Positions 1 through 12,374 of a stretch of 64,000 bases of DNA are shown here, one piece after another. The stretch's first letter is position 1, and each line of letters starts with the position of its first letter. The DNA comes from Hydractinia symbiolongicarpus (Eukaryota; Cnidaria; Hydrozoa; Anthoathecata; Hydractiniidae): assembly GCF_029227915.1 (NCBI RefSeq), contig NC_079875.1:28644001-28708000 (forward strand). Direction: 5' to 3'. Both the position numbers and the translations under genes were made by a program. Under the pieces are notes generated by a model. The model made no database searches. It saw only the letters and a list, made by a program, of their open reading frames with translations, and was not told the DNA's origin.

Positions 1-204
1 TGTGAGAGTTAAATCGAGAAGTTTTTCCAAGGCTGCAAACAGACTATTGACTGAGTAGGTGCTAGAAATAAGCCCATGTTTGGTTACCAGTCACCACCTA
101 CGGCCAGGGCATATGATGGTTACCAATTGTTCAATATCGAAAACCTATTTGTTGTAAGTCTTAAAGGGTGGTTTAACTGTTTCTAGCACGTTATGTGTAA
201 CCAA

Positions 205-535
205 GTTTACTACTGTCAACGTCTCATTTTGACCTGTTCGGTTAGACCATCTACAAATTTAAAATTGTACGAAGGTCATTACTGCTAACATCTCATTTGG
301 ACCTGTTCGTTTAGCGTCAATGTGTCATCTTTCAAAGGTAAAGTATTGCACCTAACACTTTTTTCAACGCTGACGAAAGTGCGCAGCGTACCAGAGAACA
401 TAGTATTAAGTAAGGCACCTAACTCTCTTTTTCCAACGCTAACGAAAGTGCGTAGCGTACCAGGGAACATCATATTTCGATATCACATGAGATTGCGTAG
501 CGTACAAAAAAACATAACACATGTTACTTGGTACG
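205..535. repeat. Short direct repeats with a recurring GCGTAGCGTAC motif
   Basis: Two kinds of imperfect direct repeat are visible. A roughly 38-base copy at 209-246 recurs at 278-316 (both contain CTCATTT followed by GACCTGTTCG). A roughly 58-base copy at 349-406 recurs at 416-473 (both contain GAAAGTGCG followed by AGCGTACCAG). A further AGCGTAC occurs near 500 and its reverse complement GTACGCT near 530. Open frames through this stretch are repeat artefacts. No function is assigned. Confidence 0.6.
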
Positions 536-585
536 CTAGCCTACATGCGCAAATGAAAAAAAAGACAAAGTTGCCACCAATGACA

Positions 586-985
586 TCCAAGTGCACAGAC
601 ATCTAAATGCACAGACACCCCAAGTCAATGACATCTAAATGCAGAGACATCCAAATGCTCCGACACCCAATATCAATGACATCCAAATGCAGAGACAGCC
701 AATATCAAGGACATCCAAATGCAGAGACATCCAAATGCAAAGACATCCAACGTCAATGACACCCCAACGCAGGGACATCCAATGTCAATGACATCCAAAC
801 GCCGAGACAAGCAAATACTCAGACATTTAGTAAAGCGTAAGCACGGCAAATCGTAGCCACCCAGAGGAAAAGACATCCAGTTTAAATGACACCCTGAAGC
901 AGAGACATCCAGTTATTCGGACATCCAAATGCAAAGACAACCAAACGCGCATACATCCAAACGCAAAGACATCCAAGAATGATGT
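586..985. repeat. Minisatellite, 14-17 bp unit (GACATCCAAATGCA-like)
   Basis: Some two dozen degenerate copies of a unit close to GACATCCAAATGCA, alternating with variants such as GACACCCAATATCAAT, run almost without a break. Copies vary in both length and sequence, so this is an ageing tandem repeat rather than spaced repeats. Long frames on the minus strand read as a repeating hydrophobic peptide only because of the periodicity. Confidence 0.8.
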
Positions 986-2619
986 GGACAATACAAACAC
1001 AGGTAGCAACCAACACATAGCCGAGGCCAAGCCCAAACGGCCGGGTGGGTGGGTGGGACCACATCCACTGTAGAGGTATTACCACTTTTATTCCCATCTT
1101 TAATGGTAGTGGCCCTTGTCCTCCTCGAAAATGAGCTAGTGTTACATGCGGTAGATATCTCATCTATTTTGAACGACAATTCCTCCCATCAAAACAACCA
1201 AGACGCATAATACAATCTGTCTAGTCAGGCTCGAAATTCCTCCCGATAGCAACCATTGGGTCCTTCCGTACATTTGTCTCCGTTTTGCTCAAATTGCGAC
1301 GCGTCACTCATTCTTCCCGCACATCCCAAACAAGAACCGAAGTTATCGACCAGTCCATCAGAATTGCAGACCTGCATGGGAGTAACTATTAAAGATGAGG
1401 TCAGGACACCGGAAGGCGAGCCGCTCCAATACTGTACGCGTTCTTATGTGCGTGCCAGCTGCTCGAGAGTTTTCTAAACTGAAGGGGAAATTCTTACGTA
1501 AAAAGCGTATTACATTCGTGACGTGTGTCGATATCAGGTGCTTCTCAAATAAACTATTAGACTCCTAGACATGGCTACACAACGGACAACACCGCGTTAG
1601 GCTACCGCCACCGGGATGCGTGACTATCAATAAAGTTCCAGGAGTTTCTCCACTGCTTGTTTCCCCTTTGGCCAGGGTATACCGGTCAATGTTTCTTATT
1701 CGTTTTTTAGTAACCAGTGAACTTTTGTCTGAACATTAAGGGGGTCAGCCTGAAGCCCATTATAGACACCCTTTTTCTCAAACACGTCCCTTAGAAACAA
1801 TCTACTTGGCCGCCATTACTACTGAAAAGTTTTATACGTGTTTAAGAAAGAGGATGAATTGGGCTGTACCAAAGAAATATTAAGATAGTTTTGTCACTAC
1901 ATGAACATAGGAACTTTTATTTTTAAAATAGCAGAACGAGATTGTTTACATCGTAATTGGCAATTCTTTATTTATTTTTATTATGAAAAATTACTAATAT
2001 GGTCTCTGAAACAACAATTTTTCGCAACGTTAGGCAGAAAATGTTTAACAATTCTAACATTTTATGCAGTGATATTATCAAACATGAATCATGAGCTCTT
2101 GTGTTCAGCCAACAATCTCGACTGAGGTTTAAATCAATTGTTGAGAAAAAGAAAAAATATACTTGTGTACCTCGGTTAGACAAAAAGAGAAAAATTAGAG
2201 ATTTCTGTTCTAAGTTATATTAAGTTATAAATCAAGTCAATGCACAGTTCTTTTCATATAGATATTTTGAAAGAACTGATACGCAGATTTCTTGAGTGTG
2301 TTATGTTACCAATGAAAAAGTTGAATGCCAGTTGCAAATAATTTCTATTGAAACATTATGTGAAATAATTATATCATCGTAAATTTGGAGATAACACTAC
2401 TCCTGCAATATTTATTTTCTTGTTTTAAGTAACGTAATGTAATACATAGTGACGAATTGAAGCATCCATATGGGGTAATATACATACATATACAGCAAAT
2501 TAATTATTTTCTCACTAAGAAGAAGAAGAGAAAACTTGCACTTTTTCTTATAGCCATGAAAGCATGCTTGAGGAAGAAAAATTCTGCATCGCGTAAACAA
2601 CAGTTTTGGGCGATATTTG
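986..2619. other. Unassigned AT-rich sequence
   Basis: No coding similarity, repeat array or RNA gene was recognised. Frames are short and fall on both strands without splice-consistent order. A GGGTGGGTGGG tract lies near 1044-1056. Confidence 0.4.
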
Positions 2620-2960
2620 ATGCTTTTACTCGTGTGGTCGCTACCTTTACAACGCCGCTATTGGATGATGGAATACAATCAGCAATGGTTTAATGAAATT
2701 TGACAGAGAAAATTTCTTGTATCGCCAGCCACTTTCGATTACCTTGTAAATTTACTCCGTCAGTCGCTTGAGAAACACAACACAAACTTCAGGACGGCGA
2801 TTAAAGTCGATAAAAGAATAGCAGTAGCCATTTGGAGGTTGTCCACTGCCTTCACCGTTCTCTTTTCGCCTTAAAACAATTCGTTTGGGAAGCAATCTTC
2901 TCTAATACAGCATCGCTCTGGTTGCTGCACGATGCTTGTTGAGAATTGGAAGTTTAAGTA
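2620..2960 (+). pseudogene. PIF/Harbinger (HARBI1-like) transposase relic
   Basis: The plus strand around 2,707-2,860 reads SPATFDYLVNLLRQSLEK, then NFRTAIKVDKRIAVAIWRLST. This matches the helical region ahead of the DDE nuclease in Harbinger/HARBI1 transposases, where an S-x-x-TF-xx-L segment is followed by I-xx-xKR-x-A-x-x-L-xx-L. A W-rich stretch just upstream (YWMMEYNQQWF) fits the usual N-terminal motif. Stops and frame changes occur on both sides and the catalytic D-D-E residues were not found, so this is a fragment. Family assignment is from motif memory, not a search. Confidence 0.6.
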
Positions 2961-3804
2961 ACATTATTTGGTGTTTCGGACAAGATGTTGTACAAATGCA
3001 TCCACTCTTGAACTGAAGGTACTTCTACGCTTGGAAAAGCTTGTAAAAAATATGGTAAGTATGCTCGATAAGCGCATCTTCCATGTTCACAAATTGTTCA
3101 TCAACAACAAACTACTTTCACAACAACTTTATTTTTGTCATGTTTTAATTTTTCAGGTGGCTGCATTGTTTTTATTTTTTTAAATCTACTAAATCACGAT
3201 AAGACTTGCCTCGAGGTTATTTCAAAATTTCAATTAAATTGAATAAATCAAAGATGAGGTCACACAAAACTGCGCTTTATAACCATAACAACGTTAAAGA
3301 TTAATCTTAAATTAATCTGACCCCCCCCTCCTTTGACACATACATTTTTTGTTGGACTTCTTAAAAGAGAAAAGGTAAAGTTATATTGTGGTGTCCTTGA
3401 TTTTATTTAATAAGCGCCCTATTGTAAAATATAAAATTAGCACCCCCTTTGAGAACTTAAATTTACTGAGAGCCGCAGTTACTTAAGCAAACACGGTACG
3501 TAATCTATAAAATTTTGATATTTCTTTTTGAGAAGTTCCTTCTTTGTTTTACTTTTACAGGTGGCATTCACCTTTATCAAAATCATAGTCCAAGCGGCAA
3601 AAAGCCTTGTTAATAAAATAATTTTTTTCTTTAAAAAAGGAAAATTTAAGAAACTCCTATTAATTGAGCCTGAATCGGTTCTTATTTTGTTTTTATTAAT
3701 CGGAAAAATTTGAGAGCTCATCTCATATGAAATTGTTCTTATAAAGAAGTGTATATTTTTTTTCGAGATATATATGCCCCGTTTTTACTCACTAAAAACA
3801 CACC

Positions 3805-4040
3805 CCGCTGGTGTAATGGCTATGACACTCATGCAAATTAGAGAACCGGGGCTAGGAAAAACAATTATGCATCTAACAACGGCCCGGTAATCCGTCGGTA
3901 TACCATATGGAGAGAAAAGACTCGACTAAATTTAAGATTTGGTGGCTTTCCCCAAAATAACATTTACCCTGGGGTTTTTCCCTGATAAGATTGAATTTGA
4001 AATATATACCCGTGGGCTAATATGATACATTTATTAAGGA
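3805..4040 (+). repeat. Possible tRNA-derived SINE (degenerate)
   Basis: The segment starts with a tRNA-like TGGTGTAATGGCTATGACACT, which resembles an A box. It is followed by AGAGAACCGGGGC, where the T-arm (B box) would be expected but has decayed. About 180 bases of non-tRNA body follow. This fits an old SINE head. It could also be chance similarity, because no second copy is seen in the window. Confidence 0.3.
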
Positions 4041-4082
4041 TACGTAATCTTTGAGTTGCAGGGGGAAGTTTCTATTATGGTG

Positions 4083-4300
4083 CCTGCCCTTGCCTTGCCG
4101 TTCCCTTGCCTTGCCAGCACTTACGGTGCCTTTGCCTACTTTTCCTTTGCCTTTACTGATGCCTACCCTACTATGCACTAGCCTGTGCCTCCCATGCTTT
4201 GCCTACACTTGCCTTGCTAATTCCTCTTCCTGTTTCCTTGCCTGTCTTTGTCGTGCCTTTTCTTGCCGTGATCAATGCCTTTGCCTTGGCAACCTCTCCG
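4083..4300 (+). repeat. Degenerate (TTGCC)n microsatellite
   Basis: The sequence is made of TTGCC, TTGCCT and TGCCTT units with point changes. A 114-residue Leu/Pro/Cys-rich open frame crosses it, but the composition is dictated by the repeat, so it is not called as a gene. Confidence 0.75.
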
Positions 4301-4637
4301 CAATTCCTTCTATATTGATTTTGTACATTTGGGAGACTTTGACGACGTCATCGAAATTCAAGTGCGGTTCTTTTCTCCATTGCTGTCCTGCATAAGTGGA
4401 GTTTTCCACGAGTCTAATCGACTAGTTATAAAACAATATTTATGTTACATGTATTTGTATAAGTATGCATTCTGGTTAAGTCACTACTAGATTTTCTTTA
4501 CAAACTTTCCCATTTAAATTTCGCTTCTTTACGACGCATGGCTGTTAGTTCAAAAGTTAAGGGTGTGGGCAACTTTTGACAAAGGTGGAACAAAACTGTC
4601 CCTAACAGTCGATTCACTAGAAAGATGAGAATATAAT

Positions 4638-4920
4638 AAGTGGTTAGGTTATAACTCTCGTACTTTGTGCGCGAGACCATGGTTCGATTCCCCTTCGCGG
4701 CTATTCAATATGGCTGAGTGAATGTTAGCCATGTGAGGGAAATTGGGGAGATGTCACAATGTGTGGGCCGTTGGATGTTGCAGCGAGTTGTCTGGTAGAG
4801 CGCAGATCCTAAAATGAGCATTAAATACTCTAGGACTCCCCATCTAAGCCGTTGCCTTCCTGAAAATAAGAGACAGGGTATATCCCTAGATATTTGTGAG
4901 GCTAACCATGTAAGCTATGC
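4638..4920 (+). repeat. tRNA-derived SINE or tRNA pseudogene with body
   Basis: The stretch 4,638-4,702 has the layout of the last three quarters of a tRNA: an AGTGGTTAGG A-box-like D loop, an anticodon-stem-like CTCG/CGAG pair, the B box GGTTCGATTCC, and a 3' acceptor half CCTTCGCGGCT. The matching 5' acceptor strand is absent, so it should not fold into a full acceptor stem. About 200 bases of unrelated body follow (containing TGAGGGAAATTGGGG), as in a SINE. A plain tRNA pseudogene is the alternative. Confidence 0.5.
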
Positions 4921-6958
4921 GCATAAATCTACTACACATTAAATTCCTCTTACAGTTTTATTCACTATAGCTACTTATCCCAATTGGCAGATGGCATTCA
5001 ATAGCAGTAAAAACTGTTATGGTTGAAAAACATGCACCTTCCAAGATTGGGTGGAACTTGGTAAGGCATCCCTTGTTCTCATTTCCAACTCGTACAACAT
5101 GCCTGTCAAGCGTTTTACACTTTCTCAGCTCGCCCAAGCTCTATTTGAAAAATTTCGGCGCAAAGCAACAGAGGTTACAGCAGAAGGCAATGATAACACA
5201 ACTTAGTCCACCTTTATTCCCTTGAATTTTTGCTTTTTTTTAAATAAAGTCCATAAAAATCTTACAGAAGAAGAGTGAGCCTTGCCGATTTAATCCAGAC
5301 TGCCTTTTATTTCCACATTACGTGTTGTTTACTCGCCATTTTCAGTCAATGCTTATTAAATGTCTATCCACCTAAAAACAATAGAAAACGCACATCTAAT
5401 TGGCTAAATGTCGGAACTATACTTTCGCCTGGTTCAACCAATCAGAGCCTAAACCTAGTTTCAATCATTAAAATAATTGTGTAATTCTTTTGGGTTGTTG
5501 TTAAATTCGTCAAAAAATCATGTTCTACAGAACCTTTGGAGCCTGATGTCATGGAGAAGCTTTCAGGGCATACCAAGGTGATTTTTCTTATTTGTTATAA
5601 ACATCTTCAACACGAGTCAAACCCGGTTCGATTTCTGTTCTTTCTATGTTCCAAGATGTGTCCGCAATCAGAATGACACATACCTATATTGTCATGGAGA
5701 AGCATGGTAACATCAGCCTCAGCTATTATTCTTTTATGTCGAATGCTCCTCGCCAGGATGAGCCCGATTAACTTTTTTCCTTAGTGAACACAAAATATTG
5801 TCTTCTGTCTTCTCTAGACAGGCTGTCTACATATTTGTTAAAGTTCGCATACGCAAAATAGCGACTAAAATTCTACACTGTCACTTATAGCTTTACTTCA
5901 TAGTAAGCTATATCAAAACGGCATTAAGCTCAGGCTGTCTTTTATTAAAAGAATGTTTTTTTAAATACCAGCCCTCTCGAATAAGAAGTAACGAGAAATG
6001 CTATGCTCGGCACACATGGATATATGCCATAAGAAATGCCAGTCAATGAAAGGAAAGAATTTTTTTTAAATTGGTGTTAGGATGAGACAATTTATGATGT
6101 ACAAATTATAACACCGTAAAAAAAACTGGACTATTCCGTTCTCTCGGGATGGATAATTAAAACAATGCATTGCGTTGACCGGAAAGGTTGTTGACGCAAT
6201 GTGGCTTCTGCACAGTGCTTTAAATGTCAAAGTGAAGAAATTTAAACAAGTGTGGGTAAATGGCGGGAATAACTGACTCTCCTATCACCCTCTTTTCGCT
6301 CAAACTTGCAGGGTGATGCATGTCTTTTAGTATTGCGTGCAGCAGATAAGGCTGTACTGGTTGTTTAATGGAGGGACACATGCTCAGTCGGTCTTGGGAA
6401 GACTTATGTTCTACACTTGGTATGAGGTTTTGTGGCGATGTCGACATTCTGCTGCATCTTGGCGTGTGTGTCAAGTTGTCATCTTCTGGTGGAATAAGAA
6501 ACCCTTCAGGTTGAGTTTGGGTTCACACCCTGCGCCTAAAATTACTCTTGTTGCTACAGATACAAAGAATTCAAACCTGGTAATCCCAATCGGCAATCGG
6601 ACTGGACACGAACTTTTCTGCCACAGCTTTGTATATGAGAAGCCTCAGTGAACTTTTTTGGATCATTAGAAATTAGTTAAGACACATCACTTCTCATCAG
6701 CGTTCTTGTAAAGATGTTCGAAATGTTCCAACCTGTTCACGTTTATGCAGCTGGTCATGCATATGTTGTGATTTGAAGTTTATTTATGTTGTTTAAAATA
6801 GCATGAAAATACAGTTATCGTCGTCATTTTCACGTTATCAGCAATTACATATTTAACCGCTCATTTTAAAGCGTAGAGGAAAAGAAGTGATTGTAACATA
6901 AAAAAAGGTGACTAAACCTGTTGAAAGAGATATGCACGGACGGTGATGTATAAGAGAG
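4921..6958. other. Unassigned AT-rich sequence
   Basis: Nothing could be assigned. A minus-strand frame at 6,220-6,474 and a plus-strand frame at 6,337-6,651 overlap each other and show no recognised motif; either could be a decayed exon. Confidence 0.35.
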
Positions 6959-7560
6959 TTGGCGCCTGTGGGTGTTAGTGAAAAGAGGGTCTGGTTTTTG
7001 GGTACAGACAAAATGATACAAAGCACCCAGATTTATTACCGAGTTCTTTTGTTTATTGATGATCTAGAATCTGTCATCAATTCAAATTACCACCATCTAT
7101 ATGCAGATGATACAATCTGGCTGAATATTAACAAAATGACTACTCGGACAAAACAGAAACAATCTCTTTCGGCAACCACAAACAGTTAAAAAACGTTAAA
7201 TAAATTATCAACTATATGGGTATTTCTTTAAAGAGGAGCGAAAAAGTTGAATATGTTTGGGTAATATTTGATCAAAAAATGGAATGGGAAAAGCACTCGC
7301 CATATTTTAAAACTAGAACACTTAAAATATTTTCGTACCTTGAATTATTTACCTATTAAAAACAATGCATGTTAGTTTTTAAAGCCATTAATCACATCGC
7401 TCCTGATTACCTGAGAACTGCCACAAATGCGAAACAAGAGGAACTTCTAAAAACAGGTTCACATTTGCCTTGGTCAACACAAAATTTGGCAAAAAAACCT
7501 TCCCATTTAGAGCTGCAAAAGGGTGGAATAATGTTTCAGACTCTTTAATGTATTTAACAA
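6959..7560 (+). pseudogene. LINE reverse transcriptase relic
   Basis: A plus-strand frame contains FIDDLESVINSNYHHLYADDT, which is the RT block holding the catalytic YADD box in CR1/Jockey-type LINEs. Downstream, in shifted frames, come FDQKMEWEKH (the usual G-x-xFDxxLxWxxH segment) and LVFKAINHIAPDYL (the conserved C-terminal region). The pieces are in the right order but separated by stops and frameshifts, so this is a 5'-truncated dead copy. It is more diverged than the element at 58.8-63.1 kb. Confidence 0.7.
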
Positions 7561-8179
7561 ATTCTAATGGAGATCATATTTTAATCTTTTTATTTTTTCC
7601 CTATCTTTTCCACAAAATACAATTCCTGAGTGATTGATTTAGATAAATAGGGTAACAACGGGTTGTTTCATGCATCTCTATTTAAACCGAAGTTGGTATA
7701 TATATATGAGAACTGAAATTGCAATGGAAGAGTGTATTACACCTATATAGCTGTGCGACATTGTTTACCTTTACTAAGTGCTCATTCAGAATATTATTAA
7801 TTTTTAAACGTTCATATATAGCAACGGGTTGTAAACTGTGTCTTTATGTCAGCTAAAGTTGTGGGAAAGTTATTTTTTGAAAAATATATTCACTGGAACC
7901 ATAATGTTGTGTGCGCTTCATTCGATTTACGACATAATTTATATCTGTACTAAAGCGCTTCACGGAGTTCTTGTTATTTCAAAACAAAATCATTCAGGAG
8001 GATCTACAAATACCGCGTTATTGCTCAGAGATGTTGTTGGAAAACTATATTGGTAATTGCCCTATACACAATAATATCAGTTATTTGCTTCCTTGCAGTC
8101 CCTTATTTATTAATCCAACATTTTGAAATAATAGTGGAAGCCTCCCTCCACAAACGTAACTTAATTGACATTTTTTAAC
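7561..8179. other. Unassigned AT-rich sequence
   Basis: No recognised coding or repeat feature. A 72-residue plus frame (7,838-8,056) shows no motif. Confidence 0.35.
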
Positions 8180-8640
8180 CATATCTCACGTCGCTATGTT
8201 TAAAGATTTTGGCTTACCAATGTGGTAAGTTCATATATTTGTGAATATTCAAAGAATTTTGCGCCATTCGCAATATTAAAAATATAACAATGTTCATAAA
8301 TTTATGATGGTTAACGATAACAATCACCATAGTCAGTTTTCTATAGAAGACCTAACTTTGGATCAAAAGATTGTTGTTTATTTTGTAAAATAATCTTATT
8401 GGGAATGACTCCCAGACAAAATGCAAGATTTCTTTTATCTTCCGAATAGAAATGTACCTCACCAAGATTCAGTTAAATTCAGTTCAATTCACGAACTAAT
8501 TCCCCTATTGATAATAGATTTAAGTTTCATTGTTGATGACAGCATGGCCAGCTTCCTGATGCCAAAAGTTATAATGCTAACGAATCCAATCAAGATACTT
8601 TCATTGAGCCAACTGTTCATAACGAATCCACCTCAAACCA
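8180..8640 (+). mobile_element. Helitron fragment retaining an exon-intron-exon order
   Basis: The sequence parallels the reverse complement of the Helitron gene at about 51,080-50,640. A TTTAAAGAT-TTGGC-TACCAAT exon end precedes GGTAAGTTCATAT, an AT-rich intron follows, and then comes TTTTCTATAGAAGACCTAAC, encoding FSIEDLTLDQKIV (SIEDLTVDQKIV in the larger copy). Homology continues through an acidic segment (SLSFIVDDS against SSFIDDDS) to about 8,640. Stops break the frame. It is a second copy of the same Helitron family on the opposite strand, and its intron shows it arose by DNA copying rather than retroposition. Confidence 0.65.
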
Positions 8641-10084
8641 CAAAACTTAACATTGTTGAAACCAGGAACAGGAAAATCACATTTAGTAAAAACGATAATA
8701 AGATTTGCCAGAATAGCTAGTTTTCACTTGTCACACAAAGCAAGGTGAATTGAAAAAGCTAAAAAAGACTGTGTAAACACATTGAACGCATCGCCAAACT
8801 TATACAAACATATTTTTATAACTTTGCGTTTGTGTCAGTTTTGCAGCAGAATTTTCATAGTGTGAACCAGGAAACGCATAAAAACACAGAAACAACAACA
8901 AAAGCAATTATATTGTTAAAAAACTTGAATTCCTTGCCAACAACTCTATTCTTCTAACACTTCACTTCCGAAGACATAAAAACTCTGGTAGCTGCCAGAT
9001 CAATTTTAAAAGGCTTTTGGAATACGATGCAAAAGAATCAAAGAGAAGAATAGTCATGTATGCAGAGTAAGTGATGGGATGCTACCTTCTTTAATTTACA
9101 CATGAAAGCAAACAGCTCTGGTATGTTTTTATATGTTAACACATTGTATTGGAGCTTGCAATAGATAAAAAATTTGTGAAAAAAAATTGTACTTTCCAGG
9201 GGGCACTGTATTTGATTCAAGAACATTAATGCAATAGTCAAAGTACTTACATGTTATTTATTCCGAGTATAAGAATTCGAAAGCATTTAACTTAATTATT
9301 TATATTTGGTTTTGTTCAATCAATCATTCCACGTCATGCTTCCTTACCTTAGGAATACTTTGTAGGAGAAAGAAAGCAGAGAAATATTATGTACACCAGG
9401 GTTAAAAAATTTGACAAGATGGGATTACGATATGAAAGCGGTGAAATACTTATTTTTTCTCACTTTAGCATGGATGGCAGTATTTCATCTCAGCTCTGCA
9501 GCTTGCAGCTGAATAACCGCCCGATAGGAAGTGTTGCATGAAAAAGGCTATAAAAAACAAAACGCAACATACAAATTGTTTGTTTATGTTTAAGTTATGG
9601 AGATACGAAAAATCTGTTGTTGCGTTACCAGGTCAGTTTTAAAATTAAAGTACTACGATAGAAATATTAGAATTTATTTCTTCTGGAAAAGAGATGAAAT
9701 CTCATTATGGTAAATCCTTTACTATAATAAGATTTCAAATTCAAAAACTTTTTTTCTTCGTTTTCCCCTTGTGAAATGTTTAAATTAGAACATTAAAACC
9801 TCAAAGCATATCTCTATAATAACAGAAAATACTTATGTTACTGAAACACGAAATGCGTTAAATAAAGGATGGGTGATATTAGTGGCTGTATTATGACTGT
9901 CAAAACTTGTCATGCCACACCACACACGAAATTTCAAATGTGGTACATAAATGACGGCGAACCAGTGAATTTATCTGTAATTTCAGCACTTTGCGATACT
10001 ACTACGTAATTACGTCTGCAACATTTATGCTTTGTTTGTTTTAGTTTTTTTATAGTTACAAAAAAATTATCAATTTTAGAAAAG
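8641..10084. other. Unassigned AT-rich sequence
   Basis: Only short frames on both strands; no recognised protein motif, repeat array or RNA. Confidence 0.35.
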
Positions 10085-10290
10085 AATGATGATGAGGTGA
10101 CAAAACAACTAGCCGCAATGATATTACTTGTCTAATGACAGCTGGTTATACTATAGTTAGGTTGCAACCCTCTAAAGATCTTTTAAAAAAGCAAAATCTC
10201 CCTTTTTGCAAGGATTTTCATTGACATTTACCGCAAAACACAGAAAAACAGCGACAGAACAAATATTAAAGCAATTCAAATACATGAACA
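10085..10290 (+). repeat. Dispersed repeat, copy 1
   Basis: This stretch (GATGAGGTGACAAAACAACT, TGTCTAATGACAGCTGG, TTGCAACCCTCTAAAGATC, then AAAGCAATTCAAA) recurs as a reverse complement at about 30,700-30,965, and a shorter diverged form lies at 11,325-11,405. The shared block ends inside the zinc-finger exon that follows, so the repeat carries coding sequence. That points to a transposon that includes a zinc-finger gene, or to a segmental duplication. Confidence 0.65.
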
Positions 10291-10437
10291 GGAAGAGCAA
10301 GAAAATCCTTTTGGCGTTAATTCTAAAAAGATGTTAAATTGCACACACTGCAAGAAAACCTTTTCGCTAAAGCAAAAGCTAAAACTGCATATAAAAGAAT
10401 CTCATCACACAATGCCAAAACGTATGTGTATAAAATG
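10244..10437 (+). CDS. Putative exon with one C2H2 zinc finger
   Basis: An open segment follows a possible acceptor (CACAG at about 10,243) and ends at the donor GTGAGT (10,438-10,443). It contains a clean finger CTHCKKTFSLKQKLKLHIKE ending SH, i.e. C-x2-C-x12-H-x4-H, preceded by an acidic HEQEEQENPFG linker. Such fingers usually bind DNA. A further open segment at about 10,480-10,630 (reading EATEFQGFDPSQLLP) may be the next exon, but its phase does not join cleanly to this one. It may belong to a host gene or to a repeat, since the exon's 5' edge recurs at 30.7 kb. Confidence 0.45.
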
Positions 10438-10770
10438 GTGAGTACCTGATTAAACTTTATTTTTCTCCTGATACGTTTTGTGGAGACAGTATGTGGAAAC
10501 CGCAATGAGAAGGATGGGAAGGAGGCAACTGAGTTTCAAGGATTTGATCCAAGTCAGTTATTACCTGATACTCATCCTGTAGCAACACCTGTCGATGCCC
10601 TAGAAATGGAGAATAGCAGTGACAGAAGGACTGTCTTATATACATGTTGTTTTTTATAAGCATTGCGCTTATCGGATAAGGGAAAATTTTAAGCATATAC
10701 TAAGCATTATGTCGAGCCTCCAAAAATGCGTTACAATAATCCTTTTAAAAGAAAAAAAGAGGAATACAGC

Positions 10771-10867
10771 ACTGTACTTTATAACCTTGACATTGTCCAT
10801 TCATTTAAGTATTGTAGCTACTGTACTTTATAACCTTGACATTGTCCATTCGTTTAAGTATTGTAGC
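10771..10867. repeat. 47-bp tandem duplication
   Basis: A block containing ACTGTACTTTATAACCTTGA and CATTGTCCATTC is present twice in direct succession with one clear base change (CATTTAAG against CGTTTAAG). A simple recent duplication. Confidence 0.8.
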
Positions 10868-11000
10868 AAACATTCGAATTTTGAATATAATTACAAACAG
10901 AAGAAAAAATGATGATTAGATGTGAGATGAATTGCATGATGAGAGTGTTTACTTGATGGAATTGCTTGTTCGTGTATAAATCATTGTTTTCTTTTTTTTA

Positions 11001-11091
11001 GCTAATACTAGTACAATGTCAAAAGTTAAAATACGTAAGCAAAAACAACGAGTTCGGCATTTATTATCTTGCAATTTTTGCAAGTCTTGTA
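11001..11091 (+). CDS. Possible short exon with a Cys cluster
   Basis: After a T-rich tract ending TTTTTTTTAG the plus strand is open and reads MSKVKIRKQKQRVRHLLS followed by CNFCKSC, stopping at a possible donor (GCG/GTAACG). The basic stretch and CxxCxxC could be part of a metal-binding protein. It lies 3' of the C2H2 exon on the same strand and could be part of one transcription unit; the joins cannot be proved from sequence alone. Confidence 0.25.
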
Positions 11092-11324
11092 CGAGCGGTA
11101 ACGGTTCGTTTTTGCTTATTTTTTCTAGCTGAGATTTGCTCAGTGGCATTTTTAATTGATTGTAGTGTTATAAGATACTTAATTCGTCAGACAGTTTACC
11201 AAAATACAGGATATATAACATGTATCGTTTTATCTGAAGAACTAACTCCTTGATCTTAGAGAGCAGAATTTACTGTTGTTGTATTGCAGTAATAATGTTT
11301 GACGATGTGGTATTGTAATTATAA

Positions 11325-11405
11325 TACTTGTCTAATGACAAGCAGTAGTAAAATGTAGAGGTGCAACCCTCTGAAGGTTTCGCATCTAAGCAAAATTTCT
11401 CTTAT
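11325..11405 (+). repeat. Dispersed repeat, diverged copy
   Basis: Shares TACTTGTCTAATGACA and GCAACCCTCTGAAG with the copies near 10,130 and, inverted, near 30,850. Too short to classify. Confidence 0.5.
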
Positions 11406-12374
11406 GTATTTTTATTAGATAAACTATTAACAATAGGAGGGCTATTGAAGGTGGGAGATCTTCTTTTCTTTTCTTGTAACTTTAGAGAAATTGCGAAATG
11501 GCACCATCGTTAGTGTATGTTGAAAAAAGTACTCCCCATCAAACAAGATACATACGTACATATCGTGTGCTTCGCACTTTGTAATTTTCCCTCTTTTTCC
11601 TTACCTTACTATTTTTGTAGGGACTCGGTTTCAATTAAAGCAAACAGTATTTTATATTTATGCTACAATAGGTGTTAATGTCCCACAGATTTTTCCTCTT
11701 TTTTTTCATAGATCTTGTTCACGTCCATGCTATCTAAAATATACACAATTAAAATTTTTAGTTGTTAAATGGACTTTTTCCGTGCTACAGTAGAGCATGT
11801 CATAATAGCACCATTTATGGCTCTGTTAACTTCAGATTGCACAGATGCTGACAAACGAACGTAAAACCTTGAGAAGATGCTGCATTATGAAAATACAAAC
11901 ATACAACAAAAAAGAGTAGAACGGATTTAAACGAAAAAATAAATGTTAAATCTACCACCTGCACATTAGAGTGCCCAACAGGGTATCTATATACGCACGT
12001 AAATTCTGCACGAATGCTAAAGTCTAATGTCTCAAGACATGATTCTCCATTTCCTTTTGTACCAGTAAATTTGCTATTGTCTTTGTCACTTTAACATATG
12101 TATTGATGAATATATATAGATGATTTTATGGAGAATATAACCAAACCCGTCAGTCCGGTCATTAAATCAACACTTATTACGAACTAAAATTAAACAGCCG
12201 AAGAGCAGTTCGCCTACCTTTAATTATTCATAAACAGGTCGTCTAGACCTCTATGTTGTACCAAAGCGTGTAAAATTTCTTCCAAATTTACCTTCATGCC
12301 ATTCTTTATAACGTGTGGAAATAGGTTATTGAATCGTTTGGTAGTGCGTCTCAGAAGCGGAAGATCGTTTTTAT

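Noticed and set aside
586-985. CRISPR-like regular repeats
   Set aside because: Units are contiguous 14-17 bp minisatellite copies with no unique spacers, in a eukaryotic context.
673-1179. Overlapping minus-strand hydrophobic frames
   Set aside because: All are readings of the minisatellite in different frames.
4051-4395. 114-residue Leu/Pro/Cys-rich open frame
   Set aside because: It is produced by the TTGCC microsatellite; composition follows the repeat and there is no other coding evidence.
4638-4702. Functional tRNA gene
   Set aside because: The 3' acceptor and B box are present but the matching 5' acceptor strand is missing, and the anticodon loop is irregular.
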